A DNA stretch of 64,000 nucleotides from Geobacter sp. (GCA_003499925.1 DNRQ01000060.1:1-64000); one strand, 5' to 3'; counted from the stretch's first letter, positions 52,428-62,384 are shown. A program made the numbers and translations. The notes: a model not told the origin generated them from the letters alone.

Positions 52428-52648
52428 ATCTCAATGAGACCCATTAGGTTTTCCGTCCCACCCTCGCGGATGGTTTAGTATTGTCGGCTATCTGTATGCA
52501 GCATGTAGTTTTGCGCGGGACTATACCGCAACAGATCATCCATGTCAAGGTTACCGAGAAGCTTCGGCCCCAGCTCCTGGGCAGCTCCAGGATGAGACGG
52601 GATCCGTTCTATGGTGTCGGCTGCCAGATGCCGCCTTTTTCTCGGCGG

Positions 52649-52984
52649 TCACTGTTTTCTCAGGAGCTTGATGTACTCGGTGATGTCGTCGAGCTGGTCG
52701 TCAGGAAGGAGTTCGTCCGAGAAGGCGGGCATCGCCCCTAAACCGACCCTGACCTGAAGTTCTACCAGGAACTCAGGCAATGGTTTGTTTTTTATCGCGA
52801 AACCGAGGCCTGTGTCGCCGCCGGGATGGCATTTGTCGCAGTAGTGCATGTAAGCCTTCTCCCCGCGGAGCAGCTTTGGCGAGTCGATACGAAGCGATTT
52901 TGCAATGGGTTCACGCTGCCGTGCCGTCGTGCAGCCGGTGAGCAGGATCAGCGGTAAGGCAGCGAGAAGAAGTGTGAAACGCAT
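52649..52984 (-). CDS. monohaem c-type cytochrome lipoprotein
   Basis: A 111-residue protein. The lipobox is LPLILLTGCTT. One haem site, YCDKCHPGGDTG, is followed by LGAMPAF, whose Met can be the sixth ligand, and the C-terminal helix LDDITEYIKLLRKQ is typical of class I cytochrome c. It lies just after and in line with a sorbosone dehydrogenase-like lipoprotein gene, so it may be that enzyme's electron acceptor. Confidence 0.88.
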   Translation of the reverse strand: MRFTLLLAALPLILLTGCTTARQREPIAKSLRIDSPKLLRGEKAYMHYCDKCHPGGDTGLGFAIKNKPLPEFLVELQVRVGLGAMPAFSDELLPDDQLDDITEYIKLLRKQ

Positions 52985-53121
52985 GATACCCCCTTTTGTG
53001 CCCCGATCGGATAAGCTGGTGCAACTTATAAACCCGGGTCCGGCAATGACGGAGCAATTGGCCGGGGAGAGTTCACCTGCCAGACGACACCTCCTGCTTC
53101 TCCGCAGCTCTTAAGTGCGCG

Positions 53122-54585
53122 CTATGGCGCCTCCCGGGTGATGCGCCACAGGACCCCCGTTTTCTGCAGCGGCTGTGCCCCATCCTTGGTCTCCTTCAGG
53201 ATCCCGAAATCCACGATGTAGAGCGCCTTTCCTGTCGGGTCGAAACGTGCAGCCACAGGGCGCTCGAAGCCGCCGCTCTGCAGCCCGGAAGCAGGACCGT
53301 TCTTCCTGCCCTTGTTTACCGCAAAGTCCCGGATCACCCCGGTCTTCACATTAACTCTCACCACCTTGAACCCCACCGGCCCCAACAACTTTCCTGTGGT
53401 AGGTGATTGGTCCCCGAAAAGGGCGATGAAGGCCTCCCCGCGATAACCGAACTCCTCGCTGCGGGAAAAATCGAAGCCATCCGCCGAGGCATGGACCGGG
53501 AGTATGGCCGCAGGGCGCGGCGGGGTGTTGGGATAGTCGGTCAGGAGCAGCTTCGGCTTTTGCCGAAGCACAGGCTTGAACTGGCTTTCCTCATCCAGCC
53601 GTAACCCCGCGCTGAAGTCGGGCCACCCGTACCACGTCCCCTTCTTCACCTCCCACAGTGGGTCGCCGGTGCCGTATACCGGTCTGCTGCCGCGTTGGTC
53701 GTAGCCGTTGTCGCTTACATACAACTTCCCTTCTGGAGAAAAGGCCAGGCCGAAGGGGTTGCGGAACCCCCAGGCAACCAGTTCCGGCGCGCCTCCCGAG
53801 GTGCGCTGCCTTAGCACAGCTCCGCTGCAGGGGATCTGCCCCTTGATCACCTCTCCCGGATTCGTCGATCTGCCGAACGGGACAAACGCGCCGGTGGTTA
53901 CCTCGCCTCCGCCCTTCAAAACGTCCTTGGTCTTATAATCTTCACCGGTCAGGACCACATCCTTGCACGGTACGTCGTGAAAGTCCGGGAACCGCTTCAG
54001 CCAGCCGAACTTCAGGTTGTCCTCACCGACCACTGCTGAGTTGGTCGCGGTGCCGAGGCCGAAGTAGAGCCAGCCGTCGGGACCGACGACCGGCCCGTTT
54101 GTGTGATGATCTCCCCGGGTGGGAAGGTTGTCGGCGAGAACACTCGTTTTCCCGTCGTCGGAGATGCGCAGGATCCTGCCACCCTCCAGCGTTCCCCCTT
54201 CCGCCACATAGAAGACACCAGCGTGCCGGGTTACCCCGGTCCAAGGCCCGTTCTTCCCGCCTTCAGCCACCGGAGTGATCTTTTCTTGCTCCACCCGCAG
54301 CAGACGCGGCACCTCCCATACCTCTCCGTAGGAATACCCGGACTCCACGAGATAAGGTATCCCCTGGTCATCGAAAGTCACTCCAGTGGGGAAGGTCAGT
54401 CCACTGGCGACCACCTCGATCTTGTACCGGTCCGGCAGAGCGATATCGTCCTTGTTGAGCTGCCGTTGCGCACTCTCGGGCAACCTGGTAAGCTTCCCTC
54501 CCCCGGAAGATGGGTGTATCAAGTAGCATCCCGGAAGCACCATGCACAACATCGCCATGCTGAGTACCCCTATAACGTTGCCCAT
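53122..54585 (-). CDS. sorbosone dehydrogenase-like (PQQ-type beta-propeller) lipoprotein
   Basis: Start 54585 follows AAAGGACAAGGC; an in-frame ATG at 54615 is an alternative. It encodes 487 residues with the lipobox MAMLCMVLPGCYL. The beta-propeller is of the glucose/sorbosone dehydrogenase type: VVASGLTFPTGVTFDDQG, GRILRISDDGK, HHTNGPVVGPDGWLYFGLGT and LVAWGFRNPFGLAFSPEG-like blades. The ARFDPTGKALYIVDFG blade comes near the end. PQQ dependence is suggested, not shown. The cytochrome downstream supports a redox role. Confidence 0.8.
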   Translation of the reverse strand: MGNVIGVLSMAMLCMVLPGCYLIHPSSGGGKLTRLPESAQRQLNKDDIALPDRYKIEVVASGLTFPTGVTFDDQGIPYLVESGYSYGEVWEVPRLLRVEQEKITPVAEGGKNGPWTGVTRHAGVFYVAEGGTLEGGRILRISDDGKTSVLADNLPTRGDHHTNGPVVGPDGWLYFGLGTATNSAVVGEDNLKFGWLKRFPDFHDVPCKDVVLTGEDYKTKDVLKGGGEVTTGAFVPFGRSTNPGEVIKGQIPCSGAVLRQRTSGGAPELVAWGFRNPFGLAFSPEGKLYVSDNGYDQRGSRPVYGTGDPLWEVKKGTWYGWPDFSAGLRLDEESQFKPVLRQKPKLLLTDYPNTPPRPAAILPVHASADGFDFSRSEEFGYRGEAFIALFGDQSPTTGKLLGPVGFKVVRVNVKTGVIRDFAVNKGRKNGPASGLQSGGFERPVAARFDPTGKALYIVDFGILKETKDGAQPLQKTGVLWRITREAP

Positions 54586-54615
54586 GCCTTGTCCTTTGTT
54601 TGTGAATTTTAACAT

Positions 54616-55229
54616 TACAGGATTATAGTAGAGGTCAACTCACTGTCAAGGAAAGGCAGGGTCTGTCACAGCGCCGCCTGGTTGAAAACTGCACGAGATG
54701 GCTGGCACCGGAAAACAAATTGCCTGCTCCAATCGGCTGCCATTCCAGTGATTTTTCTGGAGGAGTGAGCGGTTACCCAGCCTCTCGGACCGATAACAGG
54801 GACCGCTGGCGCTGGTAGGGAGATCACCCGCCATCATAGCTGACGCATCTGTTTCCGAATCGATCGTTTGCTGCAGTGACTCAAGCCTTGCAACCTCAAG
54901 CCCGATTCTTGTCGTGCTGAGGCATTGCTGGTCGTTCACGATCAAGTGATCTCAGATTTATGAAACAGAAGTAGTTTGTTCAGTAACTGTACGAGCATCA
55001 AAATTGTCGAGGCGGTAATAGTAGCATACCGCCGACATGCAAATCATGATTGTAATTCATGGATACCAAACACCATTAATTATCAACAAAATAATGTTTA
55101 TCATTAGGGACCGATGCCAGAAGAGCCGATGCATATCTGCAAAATATTGTTTAAAAAATTAGGATCGGTTATATTAGTTCAGAGAAGTGCTTTTCGCACG
55201 AATAAACTACCAGTAAAGGGGGTAATATA
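54616..55229. other. 614-bp intergenic region, nothing recognised
   Basis: The left half is of average GC, the right half is AT-rich (aattatcaacaaaataatg) and should hold the promoter of the repeat protein. A 99-codon minus-strand frame (54646-54945) has no ribosome binding site or motif. No RNA motif is recognised. Confidence 0.4.
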
Positions 55230-56039
55230 ATGAGAAGCGTGAAGCGCATCATCTTAACATCGGTTGCCATAGTCGGTATGATGGGATTGGTAACTGGCGG
55301 CGCATATGGGGCCAGCTCCAGCTCAAGCAGCACGACTGAAGTCGAGACCGGCATGAGCACCGACACCACAAACACCGGCACAGGTGGAAGAATGGGCACC
55401 GGCACTGGCGGCACGGTAGATGATACCGGCACGATGGGTACCGGAACTGGCGGCATTATAGATACCGACCGCGAGCGCGCAATCGACAGTGAAGGGACGA
55501 TGGGTACCGAAAGAGAACGCAGCATGGATACCGAAAGAGAACGCAGCATGGATACTGAAAGAGAACGCAGCATGGGTACCGAAAGAGAACGCAGCATGGG
55601 TACCGAAAGAGAACGCAGCATGGGTACCGGCACCGGCGGCACGGTTGATACCGAAAGGCAGCGCAGGATGGACACCGAGGGTACCATGGGTACAGGCGGC
55701 ACGACGGGTGCCGGTACTGGTGGCATACTTGACACCGAAAGAACCCCGGGGCTGGACCGCGCAATTGACAGAGATCGCTTCGGCGTTGGCAGCGGCGGCA
55801 GTCTGGGCAGAGGTACCGGCGGCACGACCGGCACCGGGACCGGCGGTACGGTCGATACGGAGAGGCAGCGCACCATTGACATAGAAAGAGAGCGCAGGAT
55901 TGACACCGACAGAGAACGCACACTTGGTACTGGCGAAGGCACAATGGGGACCGGCAGCGGCGAACCGATGGGGACCGGAACCATGGGGACCGGCAGCGGC
56001 GGAACTACCGGTACGGGTACCGGTACTGGCGGAAGATAA
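55230..56039 (+). CDS. exported low-complexity Gly/Thr/Arg/Glu repeat protein
   Basis: A 269-residue protein with AAAGGGGGT before its ATG. The signal peptide is IILTSVAIVGMMGLVTGGAYGA. The mature chain consists of MGTGTGG-type units alternating with TERERS and TDRERA blocks; five perfect or near-perfect octapeptides M(G/D)TERERS lie at residues 91-130. It has no Cys and almost no aromatic residues, so it is probably disordered. Charges are balanced (Arg against Asp/Glu). A surface, biofilm or stress role can be guessed but not shown. Confidence 0.75.
   Translation: MRSVKRIILTSVAIVGMMGLVTGGAYGASSSSSSTTEVETGMSTDTTNTGTGGRMGTGTGGTVDDTGTMGTGTGGIIDTDRERAIDSEGTMGTERERSMDTERERSMDTERERSMGTERERSMGTERERSMGTGTGGTVDTERQRRMDTEGTMGTGGTTGAGTGGILDTERTPGLDRAIDRDRFGVGSGGSLGRGTGGTTGTGTGGTVDTERQRTIDIERERRIDTDRERTLGTGEGTMGTGSGEPMGTGTMGTGSGGTTGTGTGTGGR
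55500..55619 (+). repeat. five 24-bp tandem repeats within the gene
   Basis: Units atgggtaccgaaagagaacg plus cagc differ only at one or two positions. The length is a multiple of three, so copy number can change without frameshift. It also keeps the opposite strand open over the whole gene. Confidence 0.9.
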
Positions 56040-56351
56040 TTCTCCTAAAATCCGGCCTCACCTCTTTTCACTATAACCTCATAAATCCGGGCTTGCTTGG
56101 CCTCAAATGAAGAGCCGAGCAAGCCCGTTTTTTTCAGGAGTGGATTGCTGCACAAATCGACGTCGCGTGGCGAACCTAGGGTAGTAGGATGGAGTAGCTC
56201 GGGTTGGCGCAGCGTAACCCGACACCTGATATCGATAAAATTCCGCGAAGCGTTAAAGTATTGTGCTGTGAGCCCGATAATGAAGATTATGGTGTGAAGT
56301 TGTTCGCTTCGCAGTTGCATTTGCATGGAATGAGCAGATCCTGGAGGCAGT

Positions 56352-56753
56352 ATGGACAAGCGTATATATGACATCGGCCATGCCAGATACAAAATCAACC
56401 TGGATGCACTTTCTGCCTTGATTGAAGAGGGAAGGAACCAGGAGGCGCAAAACCCGCCGGGTGCATGTTGCAGCGAGGAACCGCGGGATGCCGAGGCCGC
56501 AAAAGTTTGCAATGAGCGGGAGCTTGACTGCATTTTCAGTGAGGTTATGCAACTCTACAGGGAATACACCAGGTCCGGGAGCATGGACGTCCTGGTCACG
56601 CTGAAATGCAGGTTGGAGGAGGTCTCTTTGAGATACAGGAGCTTTGCGCTGGCTGAGGAAGTTCTCTGCATTAACAGCTGTCTTCCCTACGAGCGCAGGG
56701 TCCCCTGCGGCCAGGGTGAGAAGCGTCTTGAGATCTTGCAGACACGGCACTGA
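56352..56753 (+). CDS. hypothetical protein
   Basis: A 133-residue soluble protein with CTGGAGG before its ATG. It is helical, with DIGHARYKINLDALSALIEE, a CCSEEPRD stretch and a C-terminal LRYRSFALAEEVLCINSCL. Five or six Cys are scattered without a metal motif. It stands alone between the repeat protein and a PilZ gene. I do not recognise the family. Confidence 0.55.
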   Translation: MDKRIYDIGHARYKINLDALSALIEEGRNQEAQNPPGACCSEEPRDAEAAKVCNERELDCIFSEVMQLYREYTRSGSMDVLVTLKCRLEEVSLRYRSFALAEEVLCINSCLPYERRVPCGQGEKRLEILQTRH

Positions 56754-56966
56754 TCAGGAAGCCGGCAGATCCCGGAGTTGGCTGGGCAGGGCTGGAATAT
56801 CCCGTGCAATACTGTCGCAGGTTGACAGCCTCACTCTTGCATCGCCGCAATAGAAAACGGGAAAGGTCAGTGGACGGCGAAAACGCTCAAGGCTCTGGCC
56901 GTGGCGTACACAGGTTTTGCTGTATGTCCTGTCGAAGAGAAACAGCCCGGTGTTGCAGAATTTCCT

Positions 56967-57344
56967 TTATCCCTCTTGTTGACCTGCCCTGTGCGCGAGA
57001 ACCACTTCCCATTCATTCCTCAGTCTGTCCGGCTCGGGCGTTATCGTCTTTATCAATTCAAACAGACGCTGCTCGGCATCCTCCGAGAAAGCGACAAACT
57101 TGACTCCGACCATTGAGAAGAAACAGTGCACAATCTCGGCTGTGAGAATAATGGGGGGGGCCTTTTCGTCGGGGCGTATGGACAGGGTGCAGGTGTCCCC
57201 CGGTGGAATCATGATGCATTCATCTGCGCTGACCATGGCTCCCCGCAAGGAGATGTTGTCCAGGCGTCCCCGGTAGGTCATGTCCTGATGGATTAAGTCA
57301 CTTGGCGCGGAAAAGGTGACCCTGTGAAAGCGCCGCTGTTCCAT
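56967..57344 (-). CDS. PilZ-domain protein (c-di-GMP binding type)
   Basis: A 125-residue protein; AAGGAGTGAC precedes its ATG. It starts MEQRRFHRV, giving the RxxxR part of the PilZ motif, and continues with DNISLRGAMVSAD, the (D/N)xSxxG part. The barrel ends at VGVKFVAFSEDAEQRL. It should bind c-di-GMP and alter an unknown partner. It has no other domain and stands alone. Confidence 0.85.
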   Translation of the reverse strand: MEQRRFHRVTFSAPSDLIHQDMTYRGRLDNISLRGAMVSADECIMIPPGDTCTLSIRPDEKAPPIILTAEIVHCFFSMVGVKFVAFSEDAEQRLFELIKTITPEPDRLRNEWEVVLAHRAGQQEG

Positions 57345-57718
57345 GATTGTCACTCCTTGCTTTGTCTGAGTTGGCCGGCAGAGTTTCTTATCGTCAAGAT
57401 GGCGGCGAACTGTAATGTTTTGTTCGGATAAGAGATGATGAGTGACTGAGACGATGTGACTTGGCAGTACTGCTCCCCGGTTTACTGAGGATGGTCGCTT
57501 GCCAGATAGATTTTTTTCCAGGGAATTGTTGTGCGGGAGCCGGCCCGTGCTGCGGCGATCGTCGCGCTCTTGGGCACGCTGCTGCAAAGCAGTGGCCTCG
57601 ACGAGGCTGTTTATTCACTCCGCCGGAGTTCCCGGGCCGGGCAGCCGGAGGTTCCGGCTGCCCGGGTATACTCGGCAGCCGCGCCGGCCGGCCGGCGCTG
57701 CCCGTGACTCCTTTTCGG

Positions 57719-57747
57719 TTGACTTCACCTGCCAACTATTGTATTAA
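57719..57747 (+). promoter_or_regulatory. sigma70-type promoter of prs
   Basis: TTGACT (57719-57724) and TATTAA (57742-57747) are spaced by 17 bp. Transcription would start near 57754, leaving a 95-nt leader before the prs ATG. The rest of the region from 57345 shows no gene. Confidence 0.6.
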
Positions 57748-57848
57748 GTAGCGTTTCCGGAATTTATGATGCTGGCCCCGCGGCGGCGACAGCCGGCGGT
57801 GTGCCAGTGGTAGTACAATACACATGAAGTCAAGAGGGCCGGACATTG

Positions 57849-58799
57849 ATGGAAAACAAGATCAGGGTGTTCAGCGGCAATTCCAATCCGGTTCTGGCAG
57901 AGAGGATCTGTGAGTGCCTGAAGGTGCCGTTGGGCAAGGCAAAGGTGAAGACTTTCTCCGACGGCGAGATCTCGGTGGAGATCGGTGAGAACGTTCGTGG
58001 CCGGGACATCTACGTGGTGCAGTCCACCTGCTGCCCGACCAACAACAACCTGATGGAGCTGCTTATCATGATGGACGCCCTGAAGAGGGCCTCCGCAGCA
58101 ACCATCACGGCTGTGATCCCGTACTACGGCTACGCCCGTCAGGACCGCAAAGCCGCACCGAGGACGCCGATCACCTCCAAGCTGGTGGCCGATCTGGTCA
58201 CTGCGGCCGGGGCTGACAGGGTCGTCACCGTGGACCTGCATGCAGGCCAGATCCAGGGCTTCTTCAATATCCCGGTTGACAATCTCTACGCCGCGCCGGT
58301 GCTGCTGTCCCATCTGAAGACCCGCTTCGCCTCGGATCTCGACAACCTGGTCATGGTTTCGCCCGACGCCGGCGGGACCGAGCGCGCCAGGGCTTTCGCC
58401 AAGAGGCTCGGCTGCACGCTCGCCGTGATCGACAAGCGCCGCACCGGACCCAACGTGGCCGAGATCATGCACCTGATCGGTGACGTGAAGGGGAAGTCCG
58501 CCATAATCCTGGACGACATGATCGATACCGCCGGAACGCTGACCCAGGCGGCGCTTGCCCTGAAGAACCACGGGGCTGCCAACGTCTACGCCTGCGCCAC
58601 CCACGGCGTCCTCTCCGGACCGGCCATCGACAGGATCAACGCATCGGTGATCGAGAAGGTCGTGATAACCGACACCGTGCCGCTGGGCGATAAGGCCGAG
58701 CTCTCCGACAAGATACGGGTGCTCTCGGTTGCGGACCTGCTGGCCGAGGCGATCCGCCGCATACACGAGGATGAATCCGTCAGCTCCCTTTTTGTTTAG
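57849..58799 (+). CDS. prs: ribose-phosphate pyrophosphokinase
   Basis: A 316-residue PRPP synthase making PRPP from ribose 5-phosphate and ATP for nucleotide, His and Trp synthesis. Motifs: [13 protein letters not shown] at the N-terminus, [14 protein letters not shown] (ATP-binding loop), [15 protein letters not shown] and the PRPP loop [13 protein letters not shown] 57849 is preferred to the TTG just before it. It opens the conserved prs-rplY-pth-ychF block. Confidence 0.97.
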   Translation: MENKIRVFSGNSNPVLAERICECLKVPLGKAKVKTFSDGEISVEIGENVRGRDIYVVQSTCCPTNNNLMELLIMMDALKRASAATITAVIPYYGYARQDRKAAPRTPITSKLVADLVTAAGADRVVTVDLHAGQIQGFFNIPVDNLYAAPVLLSHLKTRFASDLDNLVMVSPDAGGTERARAFAKRLGCTLAVIDKRRTGPNVAEIMHLIGDVKGKSAIILDDMIDTAGTLTQAALALKNHGAANVYACATHGVLSGPAIDRINASVIEKVVITDTVPLGDKAELSDKIRVLSVADLLAEAIRRIHEDESVSSLFV

Positions 58800-58876
58800 C
58801 CCGGGAGCTTGACTAGCTGGCTGAACCTTTTTAAATAATAGAATCATCAAATAACATGATTGACATCGGAGGATGT

Positions 58877-59464
58877 ATGAGCGAGCAGGTGCTGAATGTG
58901 GAACTGAGGGAACAGACTGGCAAGGGTATCTCCCGTCGTCTGAGGGTCGCGGGGCGGATCCCTGCAATAGTGTACGGCAAAGGGATGGAATCCGTAGCTG
59001 TTTCCGTTGGTCAGAGGGATCTCTCCGAGGCGATAGCAGGCGAGGGGGGCCGCAACCACATCCTGACCCTGAACTGCGAAGGCGCGCTGAACGGCCAGAC
59101 CGTGATCGTTGCCGATCTGCTTCGGGACAGCCTGAAGGGTACGCCGCGCCACGTCGACCTGCACAAGATCAACCTCGCCGACAAGGTGAAGGTCTCGGTC
59201 AAGATCGCGCTGGTCGGTACCGCAGCAGGCGCCAAGGCTGGCGGCATGGTCGATTTCGCCATGCACCAGATCGAAGTGGAGTGCCTTCCGGTCCATATCC
59301 CGGAGCAGATCAACGTGAACATCACCGAGCTGACCCTGGGCCATTCCATCCATGTCGGCGACATCGTGGCTCCGATCGGGACCGTGATCGTCAGCGACCC
59401 CAAGGCCGCGGTGGTCAGCATCCTCGGCAGGAAGGGCGGCGCAGAGGCAGAGCCTGCTGCGTAA
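58877..59464 (+). CDS. rplY: 50S ribosomal protein L25, CTC/TL5 form
   Basis: A 195-residue protein with CGGAGG before ATG 58877. The L25 domain that binds 5S rRNA is [20 protein letters not shown] and PAIVYGKG. The C-terminal TL5 beta-domain spans 95-185, with [17 protein letters not shown]. The long form is usual in this group. Stop is 12 bp before pth. Confidence 0.96.
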   Translation: MSEQVLNVELREQTGKGISRRLRVAGRIPAIVYGKGMESVAVSVGQRDLSEAIAGEGGRNHILTLNCEGALNGQTVIVADLLRDSLKGTPRHVDLHKINLADKVKVSVKIALVGTAAGAKAGGMVDFAMHQIEVECLPVHIPEQINVNITELTLGHSIHVGDIVAPIGTVIVSDPKAAVVSILGRKGGAEAEPAA

Positions 59465-59476
59465 ACCAGGTAATTT

Positions 59477-60043
59477 ATGGCAGCAAAACTTATCGTAGGG
59501 CTCGGCAACCCCGGGCCACAGTACTCATGGACCCGCCACAACGCGGGTTTCATGGTTTTAGACCGCCTATCCCGCCTCTCAGGCATCCCGGTCGCCAGGA
59601 AGGCCTTTTCGGGCCTTGCTGGCGACGGGAACTGGGCGGGGGAGCGGCTCTACCTCCTCAAGCCGCAGACCTTCATGAACCTGTCCGGGCGCTCCGTTGC
59701 GGAGGCGCTCCGGTTCTACAAGCTCTCCCTCTCAGATCTGATCGTGATCCACGACGACCTCGACATCCCGTTTGGCAAGGTAAGGCTCAAGGAGGGGGGC
59801 GGACACGGCGGGCACAACGGGCTCCGCTCGCTGGCCCAGGAACTGGGCTCCCCGGCTTACGCGAGGGTCCGGATCGGCATCGGACGTCCGGTGCACGGCG
59901 ACGTGGTGAACTACGTCCTCGCCAATTTCGCCAAGGCGGAGATGGATGCCATGCTGGAGGTGCTGGACGGCGCGCTCGATGCGCTGGAGATGATCATCAG
60001 GGAAGGTATGCCCAAGGCGATGAGCATTTTCAACGGGAAGTAG
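59477..60043 (+). CDS. pth: peptidyl-tRNA hydrolase
   Basis: A 188-residue enzyme that releases peptides from stalled peptidyl-tRNA. LIVGLGNPGPQYSWTRHNAG has the substrate Asn and catalytic His; FMNLSGRSV and DDLDIPFGKVRLKEGGGHGG complete the active site. Length and position are normal. Confidence 0.97.
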   Translation: MAAKLIVGLGNPGPQYSWTRHNAGFMVLDRLSRLSGIPVARKAFSGLAGDGNWAGERLYLLKPQTFMNLSGRSVAEALRFYKLSLSDLIVIHDDLDIPFGKVRLKEGGGHGGHNGLRSLAQELGSPAYARVRIGIGRPVHGDVVNYVLANFAKAEMDAMLEVLDGALDALEMIIREGMPKAMSIFNGK

Positions 60044-60096
60044 CAGGCAAAGTTTTACAGGCGGCAATGCGCACCTGTCGGTGCATAAAGGCGAGC

Positions 60097-60135
60097 ATCA
60101 TCAATCGTCAATTGTCAATGGTCAATCGTCAATTG
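60097..60135. repeat. short direct repeats of GTCAAT
   Basis: tcaatcgtcaattg is repeated after gtcaatg, giving a small array of gtcaat units between pth and ychF. A gcacc-tgtc-ggtgc hairpin lies just before. Confidence 0.6.
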
Positions 60136-60153
60136 AATACAAGGATCTAGGTC

Positions 60154-61248
60154 ATGGGTTTCAACTGCGGCATCGTCGGTCTCCCCAATGTGGGAAAATC
60201 CACCATATTCAACGCGCTCACCTCTGCGGGGGCCGAGTCCGCCAACTATCCCTTCTGCACGATAGACCCGAACGTCGGCATCGTCGCGGTTCCGGATCCG
60301 CGCATGGACAAGCTGGCCGAAATCGTTCACCCGGAGCGGATGCAGCCGACCACCATCGAGTTCCTGGACATCGCAGGGCTGGTCAAGGGGGCAAGCCAGG
60401 GTGAGGGGCTCGGCAACAAGTTTCTGGGGCACATCCGTTCCACCGACGCGATCCTGCACGTGGTGCGCTGCTTCGATAACGAGAACGTGGTGCACGTGAG
60501 CGGCAACGTCTCGCCGGTGCGCGACATAGAGGTGATCCAGACCGAACTCGCGCTGGCCGATCTCGACACCGTGGAAAAGCGTCTGCTGCGGGTCGAGAAA
60601 CAGGCGAGAAGCGGCGACAAGAAGGCCAAGGACGACGTGGACTTCTGCCTGAAGGTGAAATCGGTCCTGGAGAAGGGGCTTTCTCCGCGCGACATGGCCG
60701 AGACCGAGGACGAGCGTCTGATACTGCGCGACATGCACCTGATGACCGCCAAGCCGGTGCTCTATGTGGCCAACGTGGCCGAGGACGACCTGGAGGGGAA
60801 GCATCCCTATGTCGAGGAGGTGCGCCAGCTTGCGGCACGCGAGGGAAACGGCGTCGTCTTCATCTGCGGCTCGATCGAGGCGGAAATATCGGAGCTGGAC
60901 GGTGAGGAGAAGCAGGCCTTCCTGAGCGAGATGGGGCTGGCGGAATCGGGGCTGGACCGTCTGATCCGCTCCGGATACGAGTTGCTGGGTCTGATCACCT
61001 ACTTCACCGCCGGTGTCAAGGAAGTGCGGGCCTGGACCATCACCAAGGGGACCAAGGCTCCCGGGGCGGCGGGGGTGATCCACACCGATTTCGAGAAGGG
61101 GTTCATCCGGGCCGAGGTCATCGCCTACGCCGATTACGTCGCTTCCGGCGGCGAAGCGGGTGCCAAGGAGAAGGGACTGATGCGCCTGGAAGGGAAGGAA
61201 TACGTGGTGCAGGACGGCGACGTCATGCATTTCAGGTTCAACGTGTAG
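60154..61248 (+). CDS. ychF: Obg-family GTPase/ATPase YchF
   Basis: A 364-residue P-loop protein. GLPNVGKST (G1), [16 protein letters not shown] (G3) and the C-terminal TGS domain with the [12 protein letters not shown] and [15 protein letters not shown] ends are all present. The NxxE in place of NKxD in G4 explains ATP preference in the family. It binds ribosomes and responds to oxidative stress. Confidence 0.97.
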   Translation: MGFNCGIVGLPNVGKSTIFNALTSAGAESANYPFCTIDPNVGIVAVPDPRMDKLAEIVHPERMQPTTIEFLDIAGLVKGASQGEGLGNKFLGHIRSTDAILHVVRCFDNENVVHVSGNVSPVRDIEVIQTELALADLDTVEKRLLRVEKQARSGDKKAKDDVDFCLKVKSVLEKGLSPRDMAETEDERLILRDMHLMTAKPVLYVANVAEDDLEGKHPYVEEVRQLAAREGNGVVFICGSIEAEISELDGEEKQAFLSEMGLAESGLDRLIRSGYELLGLITYFTAGVKEVRAWTITKGTKAPGAAGVIHTDFEKGFIRAEVIAYADYVASGGEAGAKEKGLMRLEGKEYVVQDGDVMHFRFNV

Positions 61249-61284
61249 GGGCGATTCGAAAAGTCCCCCTTTGACAACAAAAAG

Positions 61285-61390
61285 TCCCCCTTTGACAAAG
61301 GGGGATCTAGGGGGATTTGCCTTTCTTCACCATCTGCACTCCGTAGCAAGCTGGGATAAATCCCCCCCGCCCCCCTTTGTCAAAGGGGGG
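61285..61390. repeat. ccccctttgtcaaaggggg palindromic element
   Basis: ccccctttgacaaagggggatctagggggattt-like arms (61285-61317 and inverted 61358-61390) enclose about 40 bp. An extra half unit lies at 61265-61275. The core is related to that inside the MITEs but lacks their tips. It may end ychF transcription. Confidence 0.75.
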
Positions 61391-61425
61391 AGCTGGAGCC
61401 AGAGGGGGAAGTCGGAGCCAGAGGT

Positions 61426-61497
61426 GTCGTTGGAGTTGGAGCCAGAGGTGTCGTTGGAGTCGGAGCCAGAGGTGTAGTTGGAGTTGGAGCCAAAGCT
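61426..61497. repeat. three 24-bp tandem repeats between ychF and rpsF
   Basis: Units start gt(c/a)gttggagt and end ggagcca(g/a)a(g)gt, preceded by a partial unit. There are no spacers. Frames across it give Trp/Ser/Gln/Arg repeats and are unlikely to be real protein. Confidence 0.75.
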
Positions 61498-61637
61498 GGG
61501 GAGTTGAAGTGCCTAGCGACTGGCTGAAGATGGGCGGGGATCGATTGACTTCCCTTTTTCGATCTTTTTACTTGTCAAAGCCGAATATCTGTAGTAATGA
61601 ATACTGTTCCACAGAGCGGCAACTGCCGTATCTCCTT

Positions 61638-61658
61638 GCTCCGGGCAGGACCCGGGGC
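61638..61658 (+). promoter_or_regulatory. hairpin in rpsF leader, possible S6:S18 binding site
   Basis: gctccggg and cccggggc pair around cagga, 27 bp before the rpsF ATG. Leaders of rpsF often contain a CCG-bearing hairpin bound by S6:S18. I cannot confirm the exact motif. Confidence 0.3.
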
Positions 61659-61684
61659 TCAATTAACCGTGAGGAGGCATAACA

Positions 61685-62095
61685 ATGAGGATGTACGAGA
61701 CGATTTACATCGTCCAGCCGGACCTCGGTGAGGAAGAGATCAAGACTCTCTCCACCAAGGTACAGGACGTAGTCGCCAACATGAACGGCGATTTCAAGAG
61801 GCTTGAGGACTGGGGCACCAGGAAACTGGCATACCCGATCAACAAGAACCCGCGTGGCCGCTACTTTTATCTCCGCTTCGACGGCGACTCTGCGCTGATC
61901 GCCGAACTGGAGCGCCGTCTGCGCCTTGACGACAAGGTGATCAGGTACCAGAGCGTGAAGCTCGAGCAGGATGTGGTTGTTGCTGCAGCCGCTCCGGTTA
62001 AGAGTGCCGAGGAAGGGACCGAGGAAGGGATTGAGGAAGGGGCTGTTGAAGCCGCTGAGGTCCAGGCCGAAACGACTACTACGGTGGAGGGATAA
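61685..62095 (+). CDS. rpsF: 30S ribosomal protein S6 with acidic tail
   Basis: A 136-residue protein with GAGGAGG before its ATG. MYETIYIVQPDLGEEEIKTL, RGRYFYLRFDGD and LRLDDKVIRYQSVKLEQD are the S6 fold. A C-terminal tail of about 38 residues is rich in Glu, Ala and Thr (SAEEGTEEGIEEGAVEAAEV). It starts the rpsF-rpsR operon. Confidence 0.97.
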   Translation: MRMYETIYIVQPDLGEEEIKTLSTKVQDVVANMNGDFKRLEDWGTRKLAYPINKNPRGRYFYLRFDGDSALIAELERRLRLDDKVIRYQSVKLEQDVVVAAAAPVKSAEEGTEEGIEEGAVEAAEVQAETTTTVEG

Positions 62096-62099
62096 ATAG

Positions 62100-62381
62100 A
62101 TGGCTGACGAGAGAACACCCCAGAGAAGCACTAGCAGCGGTCCCAGGAAGAAGAGACCGTTCCAGCGTCGCAAGGTCTGCCGTTTCTGCGCGGACAAGCA
62201 GGTTTCCATCGATTACAAGGATCCCCGCACCCTCCGTTATTTCGTTTCCGAGCGCGGCAAGATCATCCCGCGCCGCATCTCCGGCAACTGCTCCAAGCAT
62301 CAGAGGGAGATCACCGAGGCGATCAAAAGGGCAAGAAACATTGCGCTGCTTCCCATTGCGGGCAGCCACGCAACTGCCTGA
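62100..62381 (+). CDS. rpsR: 30S ribosomal protein S18
   Basis: A 93-residue protein four bases after rpsF. It has [40 protein letters not shown] and a basic helix [19 protein letters not shown]. The three Cys may bind zinc. Binds next to S6 on the 30S platform. Confidence 0.97.
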   Translation: MADERTPQRSTSSGPRKKRPFQRRKVCRFCADKQVSIDYKDPRTLRYFVSERGKIIPRRISGNCSKHQREITEAIKRARNIALLPIAGSHATA

Positions 62382-62384
62382 TTT

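Noticed and set aside
52985..53121. GEMM-type c-di-GMP riboswitch ahead of the cytochrome lipoprotein
   Set aside because: Geobacter relatives often have such riboswitches before cytochromes, but I could not find the conserved core here or upstream of 27418.
55169..55984. Long open frame on the minus strand with Pro/Val/Ser repeats
   Set aside because: It is the antisense image of the octapeptide-repeat gene, kept open by in-frame 24-bp repeats. It has no signal or ribosome binding site.
58873..60150. 425-codon plus-strand frame across rplY and pth
   Set aside because: It crosses two well-defined core genes in another frame and is Arg/Gly-rich noise from high GC.
60115..61230. 371-codon minus-strand frame opposite ychF
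   Set aside because: Antisense image of a highly conserved GTPase gene.
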